From Cerrena zonata (lineage: Eukaryota; Basidiomycota; Agaricomycetes; Polyporales; Cerrenaceae): a stretch of DNA of 64,000 bases. The position numbers and the translations under genes were made by a program. The number at the start of each line of letters is the position of its first letter. Position 1 is the first letter of the stretch. The stretch lies in the NCBI GenBank assembly GCA_038087015.1, contig JASBNA010000044.1:186001-250000 (forward strand), in the 5' to 3' direction. Shown here piece by piece: positions 55,955-64,000 of the stretch. The notes below the pieces were generated by a model. That model was not told the origin of the DNA. It searched no databases and saw only the letters and a program-made list of their open reading frames with translations.

Positions 55955-58900
55955 TTACTTCCAGAATAATCCTGACCATAAAGACTTTTCAGAAGCACCA
56001 TTTGCTTCGTTGGTCTTATTGGCCATTGAGCTAGTTGATTGAGGATCCTTTGTCTCCTCTGTTGGATTTGGTGGGGGTGGAGTTATTCTTTCATTGCGTT
56101 GCACATGATCCAAGTTCCCTGACCAGTAATTGAGACCAAATAACGTCATGAAAACAACACCAGCTGTGGCGAAAGCAGTTTTGAGTTTAGTTAAAACAAA
56201 CTTCTTCTTATCGAATTTAACTCTGGTGAAAACTAAAATCTTTTCTTTACCACCACCGCCAATTAACTTCCAGTTTTTGCTTTGGTATCTTTTAATAACT
56301 TTGCATAATCTTTTGAAATCCTCTTCAGAAAATTTATTCAACACGGAAAATATATCCTCGTCGGCATGATAAGGACCAAAAGGATTTTCGTTCATAACAA
56401 CTTTACTTCCATTGGGAGTTAAAATGAGATATTTACGCTCACCGTTTCGATTGATCTTGTTGGCATCGGGAAATAATAAATCTTCAGAATCCTTTGACTT
56501 GCTAATTGATAATAAGGGATTGAAAAAATTGTGACTTTCTAATGTACGATTTGAATTACACATGCTTTTACTCCATTCGTAAGCTTTGGACTCACGAAAT
56601 CTTCTTTCCTTAGCTAATTCATTTTCCTTTTTGGCATTCTGTAAAAAATCTTGTAAAGTTTCCTTGTCGACATTTGCCTTCTTTTCACCAGCTTCTTTCT
56701 CAGGGCTTTGATTTGTTTTTATAGTTTTCACGAACTTTTTCTGCAGTTAAATTTACTAATTCATCAAACTCTTCAGGGTTTTCTTCGAATTTACTAGCTT
56801 TATTATTTAAAGCATTCGAAACGGCGTCTTTGAAAGCCAACTCAGATTTTAACAAGTCTTCATTATCCAATTCTGATGGCTCACCGTTCTTAGTCAATAG
56901 GGAAATAAGATACTCAGAATCATTATATTGAGTCTTCTTGTTTGGAGGGTTATTAATAAATTCTTCCATATTAAATTTATTAGTGTACTCTTCATCAGTT
57001 GGGATTTGAAGACGATCTTTTGACTGCTTTGGTTTCGATAATTCTTCAGGTTGTGTTTCAATGGTGTTATTCAAGCGTCTGTTGGCTAAGCTGCCTTCAA
57101 AGTCTGAGTAAGTCTGAGCATTGATCAAAACATTATCAAGAATGAAAGATTGCTGGCCATTATGTTTAAATAATAATGACAAATTACGGTACAATTTAGA
57201 AAACGTAATTCGTTTGTCCAAGTTATATTTCTTCACGTTATCAATCATATTCCTTAATTGCTGCATAATTTTGTCAGTATCAAATTTTTTGAAATCATCG
57301 CCCAATTCACTTCTTAGTTGTAATAAATCAACCATGTATTCCTCTAGCATGAAGTCATCAGGAACTTGCCTATAAGGTAATGGACTGGCTGGTACAGCAG
57401 AAATATTTGTAGATGACAATCTTCTTTTCTTAATCATTGAGTCAACGTTATCAAAAACCGATTGACTCTGAAGTAATGTATCTAAAACTCCTGTATGACC
57501 CCCATTTATATCAAAAAGTCTTGTCAATCTTTTACTTAATCTCATAAAGTCGTAAACATTGTCCTTTGATAACCTAGATGCGAGATTGGTATTTGGTAAA
57601 TCATTATAAATTTCATTGATTCTTTTATCTAATAAAGAATTGATCTTGTCAGGGCTGAAGTTCTTGAAAGAAGACTTTAATTCATCATTTTTGAAAATTT
57701 CCAATTCTTTCGTGAATTTATGTAATTCCAAATCATCAGGAATTTGAATATATGGTTTAACAGCGGGCTTCTCAGAGACTTTTTTCTCAGCTATTTTTCT
57801 TTCAACGTTATTCAAAATCGATTGGTTTTTGAGCAAGGTATCTAATATGGCTGTATTTCCATTATTGGTATTGAATAGCCTAGTTAATCGTTTGCTTAAT
57901 CTCATGAATTCATAAATATTTTCTTTAGACAATCTGGATACTGGGTTAGTATTTGGTAAGTCATTATAAATCTCATTGATTCTTTTATCTAGCAATGAAT
58001 TTATTTTTTCTGCTGAGAAATTACCAAACGATGCTTTTAGTTCATCATTTTTCAAAATTTCCAATTCATTAATGAAGTTGTGTAACTCCAAATCATCAGG
58101 AATTTGAGTATAAGGTTTAGTTTCATATGTGTCTCTTTCAGTAGCTTTCAATTCTTTTTCCTTCTTCTTCTGGGCAATTTTTGCTTCAACACTATCAAGA
58201 ATTGATTGACTTTGAATTACACTGTCCAAAACTTGAGTATTACCACCATTCATATCGAATAACCTTGTTATTCTTTTACTTAATCTCATAAATTCGAAAA
58301 CATTTTCCTTTGACAATCTTGAAGCAGGATTAGTGTTTGGTAAGTCATTATAAATTTCATTGATTCTTTTATCTAATAAAGAGTTGATCTTGTCAGGGCT
58401 GAAGTTCTTGAAAGAAGATTTTAATTCATCATTTTTGAAAATTTCCAATTCTTTCGTGAATTTATGCAACTCCAAATCATCAGGAATTTGAACATAAGGC
58501 TTGTCGTTTTCCTTGGTAGTTGCCTTTGATGCCAATTTTGCCAATTTTTTCTCCCTGATTTTAGCTTCCATATCATTAAATACAGATTGACTATGGATCA
58601 AAAAATCCAAGACTTCAGTATTCCCACCATTCACTTCAAATAATCTTGTTAATCTTTTACTTAATCTGACAAATTGATAAACATTACCACGATGAATACC
58701 AAACTCAGTAGAGTTAACTGGTTTAAAAATCTTTGGACCATGAAATTTTGAGTTGAAAACTTCATCCATTTTCTCATCAATACATTTGTTCAAAGCAGAA
58801 GAAGTAAATGATTTATAAGGTTTCTTCAATACGTCTTTCTTTAAAATGGTTAATTCATTAATGAATTTATCCAATTCAAGATCATCAGGAACCTGAGTAT

Positions 58901-60747
58901 ACGATTGAGAGGGAGGGGCTGGAGGAGGAGATAATAAGACTTGATCCAAGAATTTAGCATTTGAACCAGAAGCAGGTAACGAATTCTTCAATTGATTTAA
59001 ACGAGTTGAGGATGGTAATAAATTTGATAAAATCGATTTAATTTCATCAACTTTGAAGCATTCGAACGGCAAATTATTCAATTGGTTTGATTTTAATAAT
59101 TTTATTTCCTGTTGTAAGTTTACCAACAATTCATCATATTTTACATCTTTAGGTTCAAAATTCTTGATATAATCCGTATAGTCATAAACGGCCATCATAT
59201 CATCATCGATTTGATAATGTCTACCAGAATACCAATCAAGCGCTGCTTGCCAGGCTTGATTCGATAAGAGAGAATCCAAAGTATTCAGTTTCCAATTAAT
59301 AATCAGAAGATATTCTCTTAAGGATAATTGAAAGTCCTCTAATTTCGATAACACAATAGGAGAGCAAACTTTTGGATCGGTATATTCATTGATATAACTA
59401 ACCAAGTGAGATTCTATTTTAATTGGAGAAATGTTTAAACTACCACCGATATAATTTTTAAAATGGTTTAATAAACCGATACAATCATGCAATCCCACCA
59501 ATTCACTAGTTTTCAATTCAAAATTTACACGATTATTGTCGGAAATAATCAAGGTGTCTTTGGAATATTCTTCATTAATGACTGGTTTCAAAATTTCAAT
59601 ATCGTTGATATTAATTGTGGAATTACAAAGTAAAGGTAATAATTTTTCGACAATAGTTGAATAAATTTCCTTGGAGATTAAATCATTTGAATTTGCAGAA
59701 GCGTTGTACAATTCTTCTAAGAATTGCGGGAAACTTTCAAATTTTTTAGCAGAACTTCAAGATGAAGAAATTAATATGGCCATTTAACTCTAGTAGAGTT
59801 GAATAAATTTTGGAATCTTCTCCGGAATTGTATTTGATTCTGTTATTGATAATCAAATTATCTGAATCATTCAAGATGAATTCCAAGTCAGAAGTGGACA
59901 AATCACACGAACTTAGGATTTCATTCAAATTTGAGTATCTTTGAAGGTTAATAAAGTTTTTGAAAAAAACCAAATCATAATTTTCCAACTCCTTTGACTT
60001 CATCAAAGATTCATTAAGGATATTAATTTGATTATTTACCTCCAGAATGACTTGATCAATTCCAGTAAACTTGTTATAACCAAATAAATCTTTCAATTCC
60101 GGTAAATAATTCAAAATACCTTTTGAATAGATCAAGGTTAAGTCCACGTCACTATTAACAAAAGGTAATAAAGAATCCGATAAGTTAATATGGAATTTAT
60201 CATCATGAGTAGTATACTTTAACAATCTTGTAATCATTTTTTGATAACTAGAAGAATTATACTTATTAATGGTTGGATTTAACTTACCCTTTAAGAACAA
60301 GTTTTTGAAAATCAAGGCACTGTTCGATAATTCCACAGGTGTCAATTGTTTAAAATCCTTTATTTTATTATTATAAGATTTACGAATGAAATTCAAGAAT
60401 TCGGTTAATTCAATCTTATAATTTTGAACAAATTCCAAATACCCTTGTTCATCTGATCTACGATAAGCTTTAAAATCCAAAGGATCTGATTTTATTTCGT
60501 TAATTGACTTCAATACCGTTGACTTAGCAATTGGTTTAGTAGAGAGATCATTTTTTTTGGTCTTTCTTAAAGAAATCAAATCAATTTCATAATCAGCATC
60601 ATTATCGATAGATGATGAAGTGGCAAACAGTTTACGGGAAATATATCTTGTTGATTCAAGATTAACCCCGCCAGTGCTTCCAATTCTACCGAGTACCGGG
60701 TTGACATTAACCAGCCTAGCCTGTTTGAATAACGATTTCAGTAACAT
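55955..60747 (-). CDS. Putative mitochondrial repeat protein, ~1,596 residues, two apparent frameshifts
   Basis: Three frames in series, with surplus bases near 59756-59757 and 56703-56705, give one protein from ATG 60747. The N-terminus (MLLKSLFKQARLVNV..., Arg/Ser-rich, ending near LFATSSS) looks like a mitochondrial presequence. Next is an all-helical ~520-residue region, then about five tandem repeats of ~120 residues, each starting with a version of PYxQIPDDLELHKF and containing LDKRINEIYNDLPNTN and FMRLSKRLTRLFD-NGGNT-VLD. The repeats span about 58905 to 57010. A basic/acidic linker follows, then a C-terminal part with NPFGPYHADEDIF, NWKLIGGGGKEKILVFTR, one membrane span (TAFATAGVVFMTLFGLNYW) and a short Pro-rich tail. 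An inner-membrane protein is inferred. I do not recognise the family. Confidence 0.75.
57010..58905 (-). repeat. Coding tandem repeats, about five units of 350-400 bp
   Basis: Unit starts (minus strand) lie near 58905, 58503, 58113, 57758 and 57378, each marked by DNA for IPDDLEL or a close variant. Units 2 and 4 are almost identical over their first ~170 bp (58503 and 57758 downwards), while units 1 and 5 are diverged. The pattern fits repeated duplication with recent exchange between units 2 and 4. Confidence 0.85.
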
Positions 60748-61803
60748 TCTCCGGCGGTTATTAAAAGGGCGGCAAAAAATGGAAAAATAGCGAAAAAATA
60801 AGCAGCAGAAATAGCTAAATCAACAATTTAAAACCCCCAATAACAATAACAAACAATATCTTGGATAATAAACTAATATTAAGCAGCTTAATGATAAAGA
60901 AACTGTGGAAAGCAAATGTAGTATTCACTTCACCCCGTATACTTTTTGATAGCGGGGGGTTGTATGCAGGAGAAGACCGGGAGGGAAAAGGGTTATCGCG
61001 ATATACTTATATAACCATCCACTGTGATAAGCGTATATTTATATATTGAAGGCTACCTATGTTTATAACCATATACACATATTCATAACCGATTCGTATA
61101 ACTAGATGATCTGATCAAGCATGGTGATCGAGTAGAACGGTTGGCAGAGCGTGCACGGGAGAGCCCGATTCGGAATAGTACAATGATACCAGAAAGAACG
61201 CTCCGTACACCACAACCAATACGACAAACCGGACATCCATCCACGGATTCGTCTTAACGGTGACAGAGGCCCCCATCCGGTCAGCTGCTCAGGTGTGCAT
61301 TGTCGCTGCCGTATCAGACCATTCACACTCTTGCCAGTTCAGCTTGTGGTGGTATACCCACCTCGCGTAGGCCTATTTGCAACAATCAAACCTTGCATGA
61401 GCCAATTGCATGATTGGCAAGATGCCACTGCATGCTTAGGGGTAAGGATCCTGGGCTGGTTGGCAGGATGCCATTGCAATGGAGCAAAGCGATTTGTGAC
61501 GGGAGGTTGTAGCGAAGAAGAATCCAAATGACACCGTTGATGCAAGAAATGCAAAGTGGCCATGAAGATCTCCAGCCCCAACCAGCCATAGCATCAACTA
61601 CCACCAAGCACCATCTCCACAGCCAGGCCATCCTACAACCAAGTCGTATCCACCCATATTGACGAATGGGCGGAACCGTCGCAAGACCCCGGTCCAGTAG
61701 TCCCCTGCAGTGTTACCGTTAATACCGTTGTGACTCGGAAGTGTGCCTCACCGTTCCGTGCACCAGGATGGGTAAGCCTCCCCAGGCCCTTCAGCCCAAC
61801 CGT

Positions 61804-61825
61804 TGGTTTGGGGGCCCCCAAACCA
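61804..61825. repeat. 22-bp perfect palindrome (TGGTTTGGGGG / CCCCCAAACCA)
   Basis: The two 11-base arms are exact complements with no spacer. It immediately precedes, and overlaps, an AAACCACC tandem repeat. It may be a protein-binding site or a product of repeat slippage and inversion; no function is known to me. Confidence 0.85.
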
Positions 61826-61850
61826 CCAAACCACCAAACCACCAAACCAC
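61819..61850. repeat. 8-bp tandem repeat (AAACCACC), four copies
   Basis: Four consecutive 8-bp units lie next to the palindrome. The first overlaps its right arm, so the palindrome may have arisen from an inverted copy of one unit. Confidence 0.85.
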
Positions 61851-62346
61851 AAGAAAGAAGGCAAGTGGCCATAGCAACACTCGTAATCATGGAGTCCAAC
61901 GGTCTCCAGTTTCTAGAAGATATGTCTAATGCAATGGAAACTTATTTAGTGAAATGTTTACAACCAAACATCCCATTAATTACCCATGCATATTAGACGA
62001 GACCGGTGAGCCCATTTCCTGGTAATACTACCCTAATATTTAAACCCTTGACTCTCTTTGTTACTGTTATGCCAGTGACTTTCTTTCCTTTAGTAACCCA
62101 TCCTGGCCCATTGATAAAACCACTAGTGGAAAGCGTTGAAAAACCCCCAAAAAATCGATACTTCTTATTTCTTTTGCTGGTTTTTTTTTTTTGTTTTGTT
62201 AGGCAAATTCTTTAAATTTTCTTTTTTTTTTTTTTTTGTTTCTTTCTTTTTTTTTTTCTTCCCTTCCATCACCTTAAAACTTAAACTACTATTCCAACTT
62301 TATCCAAGACTAGACAGCTACTAGTTTTATAAAGACAGGTCTGAAC

Positions 62347-64000
62347 ATGTCTTATCCATCCGGATTTAACTATCAAGCACCTATACCGAAAAAGGCCCCA
62401 CCCACGTCACTTAATAGTCAGTATAATTACTCTTCTAATTCATCTTATAGTAATAGTCCATCAACGAGTCCAGTTCCAGATAAAAATGGACAACTTGGGA
62501 ATAGTTTTATGTCTGAAAAGTCAGTGAATTCATCGGGAGCATCAATGGCCGGGTCGGTGTCCACTATAGTACCCAGTGGGGGAGGAAGTGAAACCACGGT
62601 ACCTTCATTAGAAGAATTATTAGACGATTGTTTCCATGATGCAATTAATCAACCATTAAGCGCAAAAAGGAAACAAATGGTTAATAATTTTGAAAAATAC
62701 ATGGCTTCTTTACATACCCAAGAGAATCTATCGTTTGTCATTGAAATATTCAAGTATGAATATTATTATGATAAGATTTTCCCTTATCATTTAGAAACTT
62801 TAAGGTTAACCAGTCCTTCCCCATTGCATTATTCAAATAGTTTTTTAAATCGATCCTTAGATAAATCTTTAGATAATTTACCTTATCCAACTAAAAAAGT
62901 TAAAAATAAAAATAGAAGTCGATATCATCAAAGGAAAAAATCTTCAAACTCCATAAAATCAGAAGATCATGAACCAACTCTGGTATTTGTGTCTACAATC
63001 GATGATTTAGGTAATGAAGATGAGTTTGCTTCGATTCGGGCAATCAATAATCCAACCCCAAATTCAAGTATGATGAATCAAGCCTGGGATTCTTTAAGAG
63101 AATCGAATTTATCCGATGATGATGACGATGACCAAAATAAATCAATAATATCAATATCAGATGATGATAGTCATTTAGATAGCTCGCCCGAAAATCCAAA
63201 TAATCCAACGAAAAAATTAACTTTTGAAGAACGTCAATTATTAACTAATCAATGGGACCTAATTTTAAATAATTATATTTATCATGATTCTCCTGAACAA
63301 ATTAACATCAGTCAAAAATCTTCTAAAGAAATCTTGGATGAAGATCATAAAGATGATGATGATGATGATAATAAAATTCACAATCCAATAAAATTAATGA
63401 GAGCTAAAAATGAAATCTTACAAATTATTAAAGAAAATGCTTATTTAAGTTTTATTAAAAAAAATCGTTCATTAAAATTAGACTCTTTACAAGATTCTAA
63501 TTCATTACCCAACTGTTGTCAAAAATCATCAAAATCAAATATACATGACCATCATTTATCTCCAGTGTCCCCTAATTCTTTACATAATCAATCAATATCT
63601 CCTCCAAACTTCATCCCCAAGGCTTCTTCATCTTCTTCTCCTAAATTATCAAATTCTCCAATCGATTTATCTTCAAACCTAAAGAAAAAATCAATCAAAT
63701 TCTCAAATTCTCCTCATGATCATAATGATATAATTTTTGGAGATGAAGATAATGATTTCTCTCGTTACTCTTCTTCTCCAAAATTAATTCCAAATGAAAA
63801 ACCTCCTCCTCCTGCGTCGTCTTCAACATCTCCTCAATTATCTTCTTTTGATAAATCAGTAACCCAATCTTCCTCAATTTCAAATTTATTAGGTCACCTT
63901 AAAATTCATACCGGTAAATCTCCAAATTCTTATTCTCCAAGTTATTCTGCAGGTAGTACCCCTACTACTCAACCAAATTTATCTTTCCCAAGATCAAATA
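62347..64000 (+). CDS. RGS2: RGS-domain protein (Rgs2-like), 3' end cut by window edge
   Basis: The frame starts at ATG 62347 (MSYPSGFNYQAPIPKK) and is open for 551 codons to the window edge. An RGS fold can be read in two parts: residues ~87-147 (SLEELLDDCFHDAINQPLS, FEKYMASLHTQENLSFVIEIFKYEYYYDKIFP) and ~290-370 (LLTNQWDLILNNYIYHDSPEQINIS, IKLMRAKNEILQIIKENAYLSFIKK). They are separated by a ~140-residue, Ser- and Asp-rich insert, and a short Asp run interrupts the second part. RGS proteins speed GTP hydrolysis on G-alpha subunits. After the domain the protein is Ser/Pro-rich. The symbol follows the yeast RGS family generally; other fungal RGS types are possible. Confidence 0.72.
   Translation, partial: MSYPSGFNYQAPIPKKAPPTSLNSQYNYSSNSSYSNSPSTSPVPDKNGQLGNSFMSEKSVNSSGASMAGSVSTIVPSGGGSETTVPSLEELLDDCFHDAINQPLSAKRKQMVNNFEKYMASLHTQENLSFVIEIFKYEYYYDKIFPYHLETLRLTSPSPLHYSNSFLNRSLDKSLDNLPYPTKKVKNKNRSRYHQRKKSSNSIKSEDHEPTLVFVSTIDDLGNEDEFASIRAINNPTPNSSMMNQAWDSLRESNLSDDDDDDQNKSIISISDDDSHLDSSPENPNNPTKKLTFEERQLLTNQWDLILNNYIYHDSPEQINISQKSSKEILDEDHKDDDDDDNKIHNPIKLMRAKNEILQIIKENAYLSFIKKNRSLKLDSLQDSNSLPNCCQKSSKSNIHDHHLSPVSPNSLHNQSISPPNFIPKASSSSSPKLSNSPIDLSSNLKKKSIKFSNSPHDHNDIIFGDEDNDFSRYSSSPKLIPNEKPPPPASSSTSPQLSSFDKSVTQSSSISNLLGHLKIHTGKSPNSYSPSYSAGSTPTTQPNLSFPRSN

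Larger units (their letters stand above)
60748..62346. other. Long divergent intergenic region with GC-rich island
   Basis: This 1.6-kb spacer separates the repeat protein (-) and the RGS gene (+). From about 61100 to 61900 it is markedly richer in G+C than the rest of the window and is open in several frames on both strands, without recognised protein content. It holds short direct repeats, an 8-bp tandem repeat and a 22-bp perfect palindrome. From 62180 to 62265 there are poly-T tracts, then a leader to the ATG at 62347. Confidence 0.6.

Noticed and set aside
61730..61996. 88-codon frame in the GC-rich island
   Set aside because: It starts with a CACC-repeat-encoded stretch and has no known motif; other frames here are open too.

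Overview
This is a gene-dense, AT-rich nuclear segment of a budding yeast (Saccharomycotina). Two in-frame CTG codons suggest the CUG-Ser clade (Candida/Debaryomyces/Scheffersomyces type). One falls in the RAM2 repeat motif HVW-x-YRKW, where I recall Ser in the S. cerevisiae protein. The other falls just after RDWS in the YNL092W-like methyltransferase. Leu read at CTG in the translations used here may therefore be Ser. I cannot name the species. I see no virus, transposon, tRNA, rRNA or CRISPR array.

Layout. 1-7.6 kb: CHS7 (partial, -), MDM34 (-), a glutathione-peroxidase-like gene (+) and ISW2 (-, with a 64-nt intron). 9-16 kb: a PH-like protein (+, frameshifted), an SFK1-like membrane protein (+) and the TRP channel YVC1 (+). 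16.6-26.8 kb: NST1 (+), RHO2 (+), a CSC1/OSCA-type channel (+, frameshifted) and mitochondrial PPA2 (+). 27-37 kb: NUP188 (+, three frameshifts), ERG12 (+), FSF1 (-), PPT2 (+) and GUA1 (-). 38-45.8 kb: YTM1 (+), a YNL092W-like methyltransferase (-), RAM2 (+), an unknown 292-residue protein (+) and MOD5 (-). 45.9-56 kb: RIM20 (-, five frameshifts), CEF1 (-, one), EFR3 (+, two), CAF20 (-) and TMA16 (+). 56-64 kb: a roughly 1,596-residue putative mitochondrial repeat protein (-, two frameshifts) and the start of an RGS-domain gene (+), which runs off the end.

Themes, probably by chance rather than as a cluster: isoprenoid supply and use (ERG12 feeds the pathway used by MOD5 and by RAM2, which prenylates CAAX proteins such as Rho GTPases); plasma-membrane PI4P control (EFR3 and SFK1 both connect to the Stt4 kinase in S. 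cerevisiae); ribosome assembly and translation (YTM1, TMA16, CAF20, GUA1); mitochondrial function (MDM34, PPA2, FSF1, PPT2, the repeat protein).

The most important caution is that about 15 single-base-type indels break seven otherwise normal genes, including likely essential ones. They share no motif and mostly sit in short base runs, so consensus sequencing error is the simplest explanation. RIM20 stands out with five in under 1 kb, and one break falls exactly on a canonical -1 slippery heptamer. I found no convincing new biological system. The least explained items are the mitochondrial repeat protein, a GC-rich island with a 22-bp perfect palindrome at 61.1-61.9 kb, and a GC-rich possible small gene at 37.6-37.9 kb.
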